A DNA stretch of 64,000 nucleotides. Origin: Heligmosomoides polygyrus polygyrus (taxonomy: Eukaryota; Nematoda; Chromadorea; Rhabditida; Heligmosomidae). The position numbers and the translations under genes are program-made. How positions within the stretch are numbered: the first letter of the stretch is position 1; every line of letters begins with the position of its first letter. The notes beneath the pieces were generated by a model, which was not told the DNA's origin, made no database searches, and worked only from the letters and a program-made list of their open reading frames with translations. Location: assembly GCA_947396885.1 (NCBI GenBank), contig OX377201.1, positions 11,050,332 through 11,114,331 of the forward strand, given 5' to 3'. This document shows positions 23,448-36,699 of the stretch, one piece after another.

Positions 23448-25422
23448 ACCCTTATCCAAAACTGGTATTCCGGATGGTGAACTGATTCCGTGTATATACA
23501 TACATTATATATAGCGAAAAAAATGAATTGGTTATAACATGGTCTTTCTCTTACCATTAGATACCCTAGTAATGAGCGTTTTCATGAAAGTCCTCCTGCA
23601 ATCGACGTGTAATTGGCCCTCCTCGGTGAATTAACGGTAATGTTTAGTAGGATGTTGGGGTTCCGGCTTGAAAGCTGGAATGTCTCTAATCCGGAATCCT
23701 GATGATGAAGCCTTAGGGCCTCTACATAGTCTCGCGGAACCTCTTGGAGGAAACCTCTCGTCCATATCGCTCCCGCCTAGTGGGGACTCACGCTGCCACT
23801 GCGGCTCCTTCACGCCGCGGCTGTGGTGGAAGCCGCGGCGTGGAGGAGCCGTCGCGGAGCCGCCGGCCGCAAAGGTCCCCGAGGGCTGCCGTAGTTCACG
23901 GCGGTTCTCACCGCAATGCAAGGAGCTGTGGGTGAGACACGCCGGAGGACGTGATCGGATTCGAGGCTTGGAAGAGGGGGTTTCTTTGGGGTGTCGTCCC
24001 CACTATCATTGTTGCTTTAATTTGGTTCGTCTCTCCGTGTTTTCCTTTCTATCTCCTGTGCATACTACAAGAGATATGAAGGGACGAAGGACAGCTTAAG
24101 CTTCAATATTGTGAAAGACTTTCATGTGCATTCAATGCAAAAGAAGCAATGGGAAACCATACAAGAGTAAACCTAGAGCTAAACGGTCCTGTGGTTTTAT
24201 CTCCCAGTGTCTACGATGAAGTGATCCTGCGTCACTTCATCGATTCTAGTGAGTGGAACTCGCTGTTGTCGATAGAATCCTACAGCTATTGGTCACAGCA
24301 TCAGTTCATATCTCCTGTATTCATGGCACGCGTTCACATGTCAAGCGTTGATTGTGTGAGTGCTTGCAAATTTGAGGGCCTCTTACCATCAGGCCTCAAG
24401 GACTTGGCAAAATGCGAAACATATTTTTCTACTTGAATTGACATTCGTTTCCGCTATTTCTGGTTAGTAGAAAAACATGGACCTGAGCTCTTTGGAATAT
24501 CAGTTTAGAACGTAATCCGGGTACACCGCTTGGAACTCATTTTTGGAAACGTAAAAAAGATACACGTGGACATTAAAGCAATAACCACAGACGATTAACA
24601 TTTGGGATATAACTTACCTTCTTGTTATCTGACTCCGGCAGATCCTTGCCGGCCGGTTTCCATCCCAGTTTGAGGTTCATCCTAGCATGGAGTTCATCCT
24701 AGTCCTCCTTTCGTTCCTGCCGGCAAAGGTACGCAGAATTGCGTACAGTTACCCTCGCTGCGTCGCACCACCCGCCGTTGTCACTGCGGGTCCGCGGCAC
24801 CCGAAAGACTTTGCTGCCATCCTTACAGCGCTTTGATTTCCCCTTTCTAGGTTGAGGTTACGATCATTTTTTCTAAATGGTTTTCTTTCACTTGGCTTCT
24901 CTGCCCGAGCATGAGCTGTCAATGTATCATTCCGTCGTCCGTTCATTGTATAATCATAATGTGCGAACGGAACCAGTCACCCGATGTAAACATAACGTAG
25001 ATGAAGCATCAGCCAGTTGTAACTCACCCTGTAACACAACAGATTGAATGCTGACTTGTTAGCGTTTTGTCAACTGGTGGTCTATTTTCGAATGTTGTAC
25101 TTTGGAAACGACATCTTTGACTAAATTCTTGAAGGGCTTTTCTGGAGCTCAAATACAGTTCTAACTTATTAATCATTATTCGCAAGCTAAATATATAGTC
25201 TCCAAATTTATTTCGATAGAATATACGATAATGTATTTCACTTCAGATCAACTATTTTCGATGTCCATTTTACACCAATTCCAGCTATAACATCAACAAT
25301 GAGCGATCTCTGAAAAATTCAGCCAGATATCTCGTCCGTATAAGCACGTGTTTTGTTTGTTCTGAAAATGCTTCATTAAGTTCCACTTTCATCTTTCATT
25401 TTGCCTCACGAAAAGTAATGTA
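23448..25422. other. Non-coding stretch with a GC-rich hairpin
   Basis: From 23801 to 23848 the sequence is a 20-bp near-perfect inverted repeat (GGCTCCTTCACGCCGCGGCT against its mirror) within a GC-rich block at about 23690-23960 that stands out from AT-rich surroundings. An unidentified 95-codon frame lies at 24149-24436. Nothing else was recognised. Confidence 0.45.
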
Positions 25423-25503
25423 GATTGGTTTCATCTGATGCTTTCTCCAACTAATCGTAAGATCGCACGATTAGTTGGAGAAAGCGTGTCTGATGAAACC
25501 AAT
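25423..25503. repeat. Long hairpin just 3' of srt gene C
   Basis: GATTGGTTTCATCTGATGCT and the following TTCTCCAACTAATCGT pair with their reverse complement after a short loop, giving an imperfect stem of about 36 bp. It begins about 12 bp beyond the apparent stop codon of gene C, so it would lie in the 3' UTR or a terminal intron. It could also be a tiny MITE. Confidence 0.7.
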
Positions 25504-25514
25504 CTGCCTTTCCT

Positions 25515-28500
25515 TCACCTACCTTTACATAGCGTAGATATCGCAGTGCCGGTTGTTGTACTAACTACTGCTGGCCTTCTTTTAAGACGAAGCACCTTTA
25601 AAACCTCCCGACGAATCTTTTCGTTCACAACCATGTATACCACACCATGTATTCCTAAAATATATTTATATGTACTAGGAAATACTTTATTAACATCACC
25701 TCCAAGTCCAAATAACCTTCCAATCAATGGCTGATCATTGGTGACAAACGTAATATAAAAGGTATGAGATAGGTAACAGTAAAGGATGATTTTAGTAAAC
25801 CCCTTCAAAAATGCTCCAGAAATTCATTTTTTGGGATAATGGAAAGAAAATCTGAGTGCATATTTGTTCCATACAACGATCTGCTAGTACCAGCCGATGG
25901 AGAAGTCAGCATGAAAGCGCGAGTGATGTAATGGCTTAATAGCTTGTATAGCATCGCACGTTGGTTTGAGGCTCATCTGACGCTAAGGCTTTGAGTAGAA
26001 CCAAACATTCTTATGTTATGGTTGCTAACAGCACTAGTAGCTACCGCTTTAGGTTCAACAAGAGTTTAGTCACTCAGTGCATCCTTCTCAGTGCTTCGTT
26101 TGCGCAAATCAGGGGGACGCCGGTGGCTCGAACGTGGAGAATCTGAGATACTAACGAGCCGAAACTCCACACTCAGAAGGCAATGCTCAATACTTTGAAA
26201 AACTGCATGGAATAATTCACTAAGAGTTACTTCCAATGAGCTCTAATGTTACTGCCGAAAATGTTATTGCGGCCAACCGGATCACGTCGCTGCGGTTCTA
26301 CGTGGAAAACAGGGCAAGGTGTTTTCGTCCACGACAACGCTGGTCCATAGAACACATTGCAAGGGAAGCTTAGAAAAGCACTAAAGCATGGGGACACATG
26401 TTCTGATGTTTTCATAACCCAGCGCATTTACTGGAGATGGCGCCAACAGAGTTCTCTAGTCATAACCCAGCGCATTTACTGGAGATTGCGCTAACAGAGT
26501 TCTCTAATCATAACCCAGCGCATTTACTGGAGATGGCGCCAACAGAGTTCTCTAACCATTCAACTATTTAAAAAAGTTATAGTAGAACGAGCGCAGCCCA
26601 AAAATGCGTTATTTATTTATTTTGCTTCAAAGAAAAGAATTTTCATGGAACTTTCCAAAATCTACCCGATATATGGCAATATCTTGTAAAAAAAGTGACA
26701 ATACAAACGATAGTACTATTTAAATTAAGTAATACCACTCGTGTAAATAATATTAATCACTTCAAAAAAGTGTGAGCCTTATGGAATTTTGTATAAAAGA
26801 AACCATGACTGAGTTGCCACATTGCATTGCAGTACGTAACCATTGCTTTAGGAACTGGAAGAAACTCCACTGCAACATAGACTGTAGAAGCGATTGCCGT
26901 GCTTGAGCATATAACAAGCGATTGAAGAAAAAGCTAAAAGATAAAGCTATGTAGTGCGACAGATGTTGGCTTGCTATGGTATCGTTGACAAGTAAGCTAC
27001 ATTGATCAAGGAAGGGGCAGCCTCTTTTTTATCAGACTGTGCATATTGGAGCACATATGGTTAATGTTAAATTCCTTGCTTAAAGTAGCCTCTTCATAGC
27101 AATCCTACCTGCAGTTGAGTCTTGTCAATTTTTCCATTTGCAAAACCTCTTATTTTGATTACGTAAAGGCATAGCATAGAATAAAGCAAAACTAAAACAA
27201 CTGCAAATAGAATATTGTGAATAGGGTAAAGCAAAGATGTGTAGTGCTCGATTTCCTGAATCATGAACATTTATGTTTTTATGCTTTTAACATCTGACGT
27301 GAGCAACCTTGACTATCTTCTATATCCCTCATAATGAATTGTAGATGGAAAAATTGTTAACGTTAGGTTCCTGTGATACTAGACCTAAGCAAATTTCGGC
27401 GCTATCGTAGTTAGGAGGGCCACCTTATAAAAAGTGTCCCTAACACGAAAAAAGAGACTATGACACACTGATAGTGAAGAAGACAAACAAACAATGCTAT
27501 AGCTCTGTTCTGTGCTGACGCGGAGGAGAGCACAGATTTGGGCACGGAAGACGGCTCTAGGGTGTGACTCAAGTGATACACCCGCGTTAAAATTACCTAC
27601 ATCCTGGAGTTTCCTCCCTGCCCAAAATGGAGCCAAATGAAATCACGGATCTGTAATCGAACCGAGGAGATAGGACTACATCTACATTCGCTGTACGTAG
27701 CTACAGTACTGGCCGCGTCTATTCAAAAGTGTGGTATACTGGTATACAACTTTTATATGGAAACATGAAAATGGACGAAATTGAAAACTTGCGCTCCATT
27801 GCGAAGGGCGGTCGCGGACGAGTTGTCGGTAGCAAGCCGTCGAAAACCGTTGGGTGTTCACAATTCCTTTAATTTGAGGTATTTTAAGGAAGGGTTAATA
27901 CGTTCGATTTGTCCTCCTGAGCAAAAAATATACTCTTGGTTTTTAACATGAATGAATTTTAGGCGAGTTATATCAAGAAGGCACAAAAACCGCAAAATCG
28001 CGGTTTTTGCGACGTCTGTCCAAAAGACCCGTCCGGTACTGTACTCGCCGATACCTGCCGCGGCATGCTATAGTGACCCCTCCCTCCCAACTACCATAGC
28101 GCCGAATTTTCAAAACCGAAAGAGCTGACGATTTGTCCAGGTGAAATAACCCTGCATTTTCTTATTCATCACCAACAGTTCTTCATTCAAGTACTATAGT
28201 TGTCCAAATTTCCAATTCTCTCACAGAGGAATTAACACACCCATTCTATGTTATCAGATGTGACGGGTGCAAACATGAATGCAGACACAGCGCTGTTATA
28301 AAGCATTGGTCGAGTAATAAATGGTCGAATAACCAATACTGCAACGCTCGTGACCATCCAAATGTACACATTTCTTCCTAAATCGCTCGAATTAGGATTC
28401 TATGTTGGAAAGGATTTTCAGCAATAGTGCACCTTCGAAAAAAAAGCGATACTTATTCATCGATGGAATCATTTCTACCACTCGATTGACTGCAAGAGAA

Positions 28501-29899
28501 ATGCAGGTGACTGACGATGACATCCATATGCCTGAGGAGAAGACATCGTGAAGAAAGTGCGAGAAAGGACTTATTTCGTTGGTGTTCTTACACAAAACTC
28601 ACTCCATACAGAGTGTCCAAGGAAAATGTCGAGAGCCTGATCAGTGCAGAACATTCCTCCTGTCTAAAACAATACATTCAACTGCCTATTCAAAGGATTG
28701 TGAAATTAAAGTAAAAGGGTCTCTCACAAAATGAAGATACGAAACGACAAACGATCCAGCAATGATATCCATCATATCAAGAAAGCCATTAAAAAACATT
28801 AAGCGGTAACAAGGTATGTGCAGCAATTTACCACGAAACATCCCTATCATCGAGAAGATGTAAACAGTCTGGAAATATTATTTAGTTAGACATTTGATTA
28901 AATAACTGCGGAAGAACCCGAAAAGTAAGGTATATAATACAACTTTGTACGGCTCATATCTTGACCTTTCGCTTAGCTATTCTTTCAGGGCGATGTTGCG
29001 AAAGGCATTTTATTTGACCATGTCTCCCCACCCCCTTGAGCCACTTGAGCGACTGGAGCGATGGACGTAGTGTCGTGTACGTAAAAAATCACGTGCTCGT
29101 TCGTCGCTCCATTCGCTTCAGTATCTCCAGTCGCTCTTGTCGCTCTTGCTGCTCTTGTCGCTGTTGCTATGGTCGCCGATATAGGAACAGGCCCTTTGGC
29201 CCACGGCTATATTGCGGAAAATGCTTTGATTCTCACCAACGGCATGCCAAGGAGGCTGTAGCTCTCACCAAAGAAACGTTAACTATCGTCGGCATATAAC
29301 GTCAAATTAAACGTGAATCGACCTTCATTCTTTTAAACAGCCTCCTGTGCTTATTCTGCAAGACAACCTACAACCTGAAATATTGCCGTTTACGGAATTC
29401 GTGTGTAAACAAGAAGACATACAAAAAGCAGGAGTGATAAGTGTGACCTTTTATTATGAAACTCGTCAGGTTCCATTGACCACTTCGTAAATTTTAATGC
29501 TATTATCCGATGCGCCACTGAGTACGGTTTCTAGTCGCAAAATCTACCTATAATTGCCCTAAATCGTCCTAATACCACTCCTTTACATCTGGAATGTTCA
29601 ATCATTGTCAACTACATCTTATCTCAAACAGTATTTACTTAAAAACTCTCTTTTCTTCATATGGGCAAGATAAAACACTAAAAGAAACCATGCTGCACAG
29701 AAAACATAGCATAACAAATATTTATTGTATAACTTCCTGTGTCATTGCTTACCACATAGATTAGTCCAGTGCTCGTAAAGTAGACGCCTTGCTTGAGATT
29801 GAATGATCCACGGGTTTTCCACTCTTCGTATGTTCTCGAACTGCAGTTGTACTCAGTCTCGTTAATAATCCATGGTAGTTGGAAGTAGAAGGTGTGCAT
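25515..29899 (-). CDS. Serpentine receptor class T (SRT)-like 7TM chemoreceptor, gene C (8 exons)
   Basis: Minus-strand exons: 29899-29753, 28868-28728, 28663-28603, 28531-28433, 28377-28241, 27255-27109, 26933-26804, 25654-25515. All junctions are GT-AG and in phase, giving 333 residues with no stop. SRT receptors are nematode chemosensory GPCRs. Visible features: N-terminal WIINETEYNCSSRT, TM1 GVYFTSTGLIYV, TM2 [15 protein letters not shown], the GGMFC cysteine before TM3, TM3 end LAVNRVVEM, TM4-loop [10 protein letters not shown]5 HYTSLLYPIHNILF, a basic intracellular turn KIRGFANGKIDKTQLQ, TM6 SLVICSSTAIASTVYVAVEF, and TM7 MWQLSHG plus IHGVVYMVVNEKIR. Introns 2-4 are 64, 71 and 55 bp, close to those of A and D. 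The stop follows a splice-like AAAG|GTAGGT, so a further short 3' exon is possible. Most compact and apparently most intact of the three. Confidence 0.87.
26413..26556. repeat. Three tandem copies of a 48-bp unit
   Basis: Units start at 26413, 26461 and 26509 with CATAACCCAGCGCATTTACT and differ by only a few bases. They lie in intron 7 of gene C, so they do not affect the protein. Confidence 0.9.
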
Positions 29900-30959
29900 A
29901 GCATGTGCTAGAACAAAAACTAAATATCTCTCTGCATGTTGTTTACCAGTGCTAATTGCTACCGAATATATCGTTATTTCATTAGCATAAAAAAAGAAAA
30001 ACTGTTTGTTGAAAGACGCTTTGTTCCATGGTATTGGCGGGCTTGGAAGCAGCTACATAAATGCGCTGACAAACACAAACTCCAAGAAAAACTCATCAGA
30101 CACTGTGCACTATTCTTTCAGCCCCGTCGTGAAGACGATGTAGGTTATGTGTAAAACACTAGGGCACGTCTTCCAAAATATAACTGGTAAACCAATCGTC
30201 TTGAAACAATTCAAACGAAATTTAGTGACTGCGTCACACTATAGAGAACCTCATGGGAAAATGCATACATACAGTGTCGGTGACTAGCAGAGAACCTAAG
30301 AAATTCTGCCGGCATCTTAAAAATCGAAATGAATGAAGGAACAGTTGCGAACTTTTTAGGAGTGAGGAACCCTATCCAAGTGCTTGAATCTAGACATAGG
30401 ATTTGACAATACTTACAAAAACCATAGCATATTCTTTGCAATATAGTTATTTTACGCAAAGAAATGCCACATTCTTGCCCTGTGATCAGAAAACAAGTAT
30501 CTGTAGTTGGGCAAAAAAGAGAATATAGCCTGCACATTTGATAGAAGAGACACTCACTCACTCAACCTGGTTTCAGCAAAACTGTAATCGGCGTTTCTCA
30601 TGTCAAATGCAAGGATGTCTCTCGTAGTTGCTTGGACGAAGTCTACTGCGTTAACTTTCAGCGACAATCACCTCGTTTGAAAAGGGCCACATGGATTCCT
30701 ATGACAGAGGTCAACAACAACCGCTCTAATTAGTACCGCTATGACAAAAGAAAAAAGGGTAACTACGTTTTAATGTGTCATGAAGATTATGCTAAAGCCT
30801 TCGGTCTAATATTCGTCCGGTTATTGATTAGGAAGTTCTTGCATACGGTAATAAAGGACATCTACTGAGCTTTCTAAGATTTTCTCCGTGAGTTGTGTTC
30901 AATCCGTAGTAGTTGTAGTGGTGTTCCCCAAAGAAACATATTTGTGTCCTCCCACGTTT
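29900..30959. other. Region upstream of gene C, no recognised gene
   Basis: The open frames at 29936-30154 and 30211-30561 are unidentified. Promoter elements of gene C would lie here, but I can point to none. Confidence 0.4.
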
Positions 30960-31830
30960 TTTATTTACATCGTGATTCACCCTCATTTCATTCTGAATGT
31001 ATTCGCAGCTTTTATGCTGATGATAGCAAAATGTTTACGGTTAATGTTTGTTGGAGATCTCAAGAAGATTAAATGCTGTTGAGAATTGTTCAAACTAATG
31101 GTCATTAGATATTGCAATTCATAACACTGCTGTCGCGTGACTAGTCTCGCACTATCCGAACATCTCGTTTTCAATGGAGGTGGGTTGCGTTATCTTGCAC
31201 CAATTGCATTAGATACGTGACTTAGGAATTGTTAACTCCAGTGGACTCGATTTCAGCAACCATATACACGAATTTTCAAGAAAGGTGTCTATATGTTCAA
31301 GCTTTATCTTAAGATGGTTGCAAGTAAGAAGTTTCCATGTTTTTCAACCTTATGTGAGACTATTGATAGAAAACAGCTATCGATTTGGTCGCCACAAAAA
31401 GTAGTCTAGTTACAGAAATTGAAAAGTCTCGCAATGTTCCACTTATCGAACGAGCATACCTCGAACGAGCAAGGTCTATCTCAACTTAACACCAATTCAT
31501 TAGAATTGAGAAGAAAATTACGGACCTTGCCGCAATGTACAAGTGGACTATAAACGAGATCAACCAAAGAATCTCCGAAATGTTTGAAATTTTCAGGAAT
31601 GGTATTATTGGAAAACATTCATATCGGATTAGACCCGGCAAACCAGATAAGACTCATAGCAAAAATTTGTTTCTTGAAAGAAGCGTAGCTTTATGAAATA
31701 GTTTGCACAGCGAGCTTCACACAGGCAGAAACTCACGAGCATTCCAGACTCTTTTCGCAAATATACAAAACCGAGTTTCTAGTTATTATTGTAAACCCAT
31801 TTACAACTACATTATTAGAAAATCACTTCG
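30960..31830 (+). pseudogene. Decayed CR1/jockey-type LINE reverse transcriptase (3' half)
   Basis: The plus strand reads IRSFYADDSKMFTVNV near 31003-31050, a YADD catalytic box. After many breaks it reads TDLAAMYKWTINEINQRISE near 31520-31580, YRIRPGKPDKTHSKNLFLER near 31620-31680 and SLHSELHTGRNSRAFQTLF near 31702-31760. This is the usual CR1-like C-terminus with its W-N-x-L-P region. More than five stops or shifts. Confidence 0.7.
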
Positions 31831-33954
31831 TTGAAATGTTGGTTAGTGGCTATTGTATTCAAAACACTAAGGATCGCTGTGCGCAAGCAATTACTGATAT
31901 GTCGTCGTGTAGAATGGATGAAGACCGATTCTTTATGTTTGGATCTCTTTTCATTTTTTATCACATGTCAAGAATTGTGCGCCATATCTTTTCGCCGCCT
32001 ATGCTGTCAAATGTAGTTGGCACAATGAATATTAATATGGGTACGAATACCAGCTGGGGAGCTTGTGGTCACATTGTCTTTCAAACGGCAATCAGTACTT
32101 TAGAAAACCTTTTTCAGAGATTTGCGATCCACATCTTTCATGAATAGTGCATCATCTCAGGTACAAAGTAGGAGAAGCAAAATCTTTTTGCCAAGGCCAT
32201 TACTTTTCCTCTATGCTATTTATTTGAGTCTGAAAAAGTGAAAAATCAGCTAACCTGAACGTTTTCCTAAAAAGCCTTACACGTACAACAAATACTAGTA
32301 TAAATGCAATTTTCGCACTACTTGGGCGCTGTTAATTGTTAAAAGAAACCTTGATACTTTAAATAACAAAAGAGCAAGACTGTTTTGAAAGACTGCGCTT
32401 GCATAGTGCATAGCGCTCGCGACGCAGGAAGTAGCTGAGTGCACATGACAGTCCCGGACTCTGAGAAAAACTCTTTAGACTCGGTGCAGAGTTTCCTGAC
32501 CTCTCATCGTGAAGAAAATATGAAGTAAATGATTCTGTCACAACAGGGAGTCAGGAAGGAATTCATGTTGACTTTCAGTTGAATAAAAAACCATGACAAC
32601 ATAGGTGAAAAAAGTCGGAGTTGTTGCAGCCAAATGTTATATTCTGATCCCCTTGTCAGAAATAAAGCATTCGTTCATAGCGCTAAGAATCCTGTCAGAG
32701 TATCGCTTTAGACATGACCAGCGCCTACGTGCAAACATAGAAGGCGCTTAAAACTCGTTTGGGGAAGGCCGTAATGAATCACCTTGGCGCCGTCAACTAT
32801 AAGGTAGAAGATGAAGGAAGTGTGACTCGCAAGCACTCGAACTAGATACGCTGCGCCGCTGAAGAGGGAGCTTGTCAGGAAAAACGTTCGACACTTAAAA
32901 CGCTGCCCGATGTTCTTGAATTAGAGAGCGCATGGAGCATGAAACATGATGCTGGCAGAGAGCAGCCACTACGACCACGACATTTTCCAATGATCAGAAT
33001 ACCAGTCCGACATTGAACAGTAGACGAAATTCCGTAGCTCGATTGTGCTCGATTGTTGGCTGATGTAGTTTTCTAATGCTTATTTGTAAATTAGGTCTCC
33101 GTTAAGTAGTAAAGAAATATTTCGGTTGTAATTATTTTTCTACTACGCGGACGTTATATCTGAACGACCATTGTGGTGTTCTTGAGTTCTTTTGAAGTCA
33201 TCGGCGAGTAGAAAGCTGATGACTACCTGCGTTTGAGCGGTGGGCCCTCGCCAATGAAGTCGAAGTGAGTACCGGCCGGAAGCGTATCGCTTAAAAGCCT
33301 GCTGCTGAGACCAGAAGCGGTCATCGATGATTATCACCCTCTAGGAGTTACAGCTAGCACCAGCCAGACACTCAAAATAAACATTTTATTCTCTGCCTCA
33401 CAATCGAGTGAAGGAGAAGTTCCTTGATAGAGTGCAGTAAAAGGCAAACTCATAGGTGCCATCAAGTGGGTTCGCAGTGATACAACATTTACTGAAAAGC
33501 CGAGTTAAACGAATGTCAACGGCGGAAGTTAATTCCTTACTTATTTTGCATTTACTGCTACATCTTAAAGTCAAAATGAGTGAATAGAAGGAGGAAATAG
33601 TCAAAATTATCGGTGTGAAGATAGAATGAGTGATGATACTCTTTTGTTGACAGCGAGCAGACTTTCCCATTTCCTTAAGCTTGAATGAATTCTATTTTTG
33701 TGTTATGCGTAGGAAAAGCACAATTATCCGTTGTACTAAGACAACCAAGTTTTATACAAAAGAGAAAACCTTTTGTGTTATGTCGCTTCGGCAATGCGAC
33801 ATGATGTCTGCTCATATTGAAACTCACCTAATGTCGTGATGATATTACCTAATGTTGTGATGATATTTCTGTCCTTCCCCTCCTTCAATAGAAAGTGTCC
33901 CGGAGTTACGATAAGGCTTCAACGCCTACATACTATACTCATGCTCTCGCAAAA
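31831..33954. other. 2.1 kb with no recognised gene
   Basis: Unidentified frames at 31836-32147 and 33398-33670 show no motif. No repeats of note. Confidence 0.4.
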
Positions 33955-34112
33955 ATTTCGAATATTCGAATGGTTTCGAATGCCGAAAATTTTCGAGCAT
34001 TCGAGCCGAAAATTTTCGAGCATTCGAAATCGAATATATTCGAAACACGCGATTTTTTGAACATTCGAATTTGAATATTCGATTCGAATATTCAAATTCG
34101 AATGAAAAATCA
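33955..34112. repeat. TTCGAA-rich dispersed repeat, copy 3
   Basis: Starts TTTCGAATATTCGAATGGTT, then has a duplicated CCGAAAATTTTCGAGCATTC module, the GCGATTTTTTGAA core and a final ATTCAAATTCGAATGAAAA. Nearly identical in order to copy 4. Confidence 0.85.
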
Positions 34113-35741
34113 GTCTGCACGTAGACATGATAGAAGACAACCCAGAAGAAAAAGTGGTAGCAATACATAACAGATCCCTTCCTAGTTAAGCAAGAGGATT
34201 TCGACAGGCTTCTAGCCAAGCTTCTAGGTCACTTTAAAACGATCATTTTTGGAATTGGTGGCTGACTGACTGTTCAAGAACATTCATGAAACAATACTCT
34301 CGCCTAACGGAAGCTAATGACGGACTGACGACGAAGTATTATATGTATGTAAATCTGTAGGAAATCCGTCCTGCTCATCTAATAACTTGAAATATTACTC
34401 TGTCAATTTTGCGGCCACAATTCATTACAGGTAGCTAGGAATAGGTCAGACATGAGAGCAGGTCTCATTTCTTTCTGGTGATTCGCCCAAAAATCGATCG
34501 ATATATAACAGCCGGTCGATCTACACCGATTTCCTTTTGTGAAGCCTTCATATCCACGCGTCTCCCACTTCCAATGGCCAACTCAGAGAAAAAATCGATA
34601 AATCGGTCGATAGCGGCAGGTCAACCTTTTAATGGTACTCTTCAGAGTGACTTTTCTATCGGCTGGCCACCGCACGTAACTCTTTGGGTCAAATACGCAT
34701 TCAGAATCGTCTCCACCTAGAAGTAGAATGCGTGCCGAATCTCAAAAACGACTGACAGACACCGTCGTTTCCCTTACAATGTAGCTTTGCTGAACCGCAG
34801 TTATTGTAGAAACGAAAACCAGAAGCAGAGCATTCAACGACCATGAAGGAGCAGAAGAGCATAACGAGTAGCGTGATGATAATGACATGGCCGAATCCGT
34901 GACGCACTGTTCTGCACCAGGAGACATCGTACGTGGAACAAGACCGAAGCGCACCTTGTTAACCCTCACTTCCATCCTGCAGAGGTTTGTGGCCTATACG
35001 ATATAGAGACGTGCTAAGAGCTATCGATCGTTGCTGTGTCAGAAAATACTGGGAGAACGCACTGCATGAAATTAGCGTAAAATAGGAACACAAATTAAGG
35101 AAAATATCCAGACATCTCCAGCGAGCGCCGGAATTCAGAAGACAGTGCTACAGGTCAATCAATATCGATCGATATTATATCGGTTTCTTCTCAGAGTTAA
35201 CCAGTTAGGGTGGGAGTAACGTGATTATGACGGTCAACGGAAAGGCACCACAACAGGGGAAATTTTTGATCAGGCCATCACTACTGATCGATATTATCGA
35301 TGTTTGGACTTATCCAGCTCGCGTTTTGATTCAGAAATCGTGCTACAGATCTTGTCCAACGCGCGTTTGGATTCAGAAGCTAGGTATAAATCAGAAGATG
35401 TGTCACAGGTCGATCAGGCAATCATTTGATAGTTTTCTGTCAATGACGATTAGGCGTCCCCGATCGGTCATTCACCACTGCAGCGATTCTGCATGGAAAA
35501 ATTTATGCCGTTCAACGTTATGAGACGTTGTGGAAGTTCTCCCTTTTGACAGAAATTCTTTTCGGGAAGTGACTAGAGTCGATGAGCAGCTCAGTATCCC
35601 GGCACCGAGCCACTATCGCACCAGAGCTTTGATTCACCGACAGAATCGTTTTCGAGATCCTAATTACCCAAAAAGCGATTTAATAAGTCTTTTCAAAATA
35701 CGCCGCTTCACAAATTCTCGTTGGGCATTCGAGTGACACTT
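34113..35741. other. Non-coding region with scattered ATCGATCGAT motifs
   Basis: Short palindromic words built on ATCGAT recur near 34493, 34593, 35163 and 35286, each beside GGTCGATC or CAGGTC-like words, suggesting old copies of one AT-rich repeat. No gene recognised. Confidence 0.35.
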
Positions 35742-36010
35742 TTCGAATACTCGAATAATTTTGGCTTTCTGGGGAAGTTTGAATATTCGAATGGTTTCGA
35801 ATGCCGAAAATTTTCGAGCATTCGAAATCGAATATATTCGAAAAACGCGATTTTCCTGAATGTTCGAATTCGAATGCATTCGAAAAACGCGATTTTTTGA
35901 ATATTCGAATTCGAATACATTCGAAAAACACGATTTTCGAATATTCGAATTCGAATATTCAAATTCGAATGAAAATCATTCGAATACCTATTCGAATGGG
36001 TCATTCGAGC
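35742..36010. repeat. TTCGAA-rich dispersed repeat, copy 4 (longest)
   Basis: About 270 bp with three successive AAAAACGCGATTTT-type cores separated by GAATTCGAATGCATTCGAAA-like linkers. It ends in GAATACCTATTCGAATGGGT. Open frames of 70-100 codons on both strands here are translations of the repeat. Confidence 0.9.
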
Positions 36011-36053
36011 ATAAGTATACTACATACCCCAGGTAGGGGGGAGGAATTCGATC

Positions 36054-36091
36054 GACCTACCTTTTCTGGTCAAAACCAGAAAAGGTAGGTC
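36054..36091. repeat. Perfect 17-bp stem hairpin
   Basis: GACCTACCTTTTCTGGT, a four-base CAAA loop, and its exact reverse complement. It sits 43 bp after the TTCGAA repeat in otherwise plain DNA. Confidence 0.85.
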
Positions 36092-36699
36092 CTGAAAAAC
36101 CACGACCAACCTGAAATAAATTTTGACGTAAAGAGTGTGTTCACGGTTGCAGCATGATCTTGGCTCATTTCATAAAGGAACAATTGGTGCATTTCATTCC
36201 TAATTTCTTAGTCGGAATTATGGCTAAAAACTTGGGCACAGATCACAGCCTTCACCTTGTATACATATCACTAGCTTCGATTGAAATCCTTGTTCGAATA
36301 ACTGTTTATATTTTTTGCAAAATGCAAATTATTTTAGTGCTAGTCACCATATGTTGCCCAGCTCCTGGCGTTGTAAATATTTGCGATTAAGATGAAAATT
36401 GCTCATTGTTTAGATCTGAAAATGGTTGAATAGTTTGATTTTTTGTGTGAAATGTCCAACTTTTTGTGATTGTTACTGTGCTTGCTTTCTAGCAAATTGA
36501 TTTATGCAGTTATAATAAAAATAACAATAACAATAAACGCGCGATTGTAGGCAATGATAGTACCAATCGCGAAACGCAATCTATGTAAGTATAGAGATAT
36601 GGTAGATAATTATGTTTCTTAAACATTCCTGTAGATGCTATCAGGTATAATAGACAGTTGAAGTGCTCCTATGTAATCGTTCGCTTTACCTCTACGACA
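36092..36699. other. AT-rich DNA, no recognised gene
   Basis: A hydrophobic 78-codon plus-strand frame at 36154-36390 could be a membrane exon remnant, but it matches none of the srt exons. Otherwise empty. Confidence 0.35.

Noticed and set aside
23631..24099. Overlapping 96- and 143-codon frames in the GC-rich block
   Set aside because: They arise from a GC-rich palindrome where stop codons are rare; no motif or splice support.
35664..36088. Open frames of 70-98 codons rich in Phe, Glu, Arg and Ser on both strands
   Set aside because: Direct translations of the TTCGAA repeat; the repeated word yields open frames on both strands.
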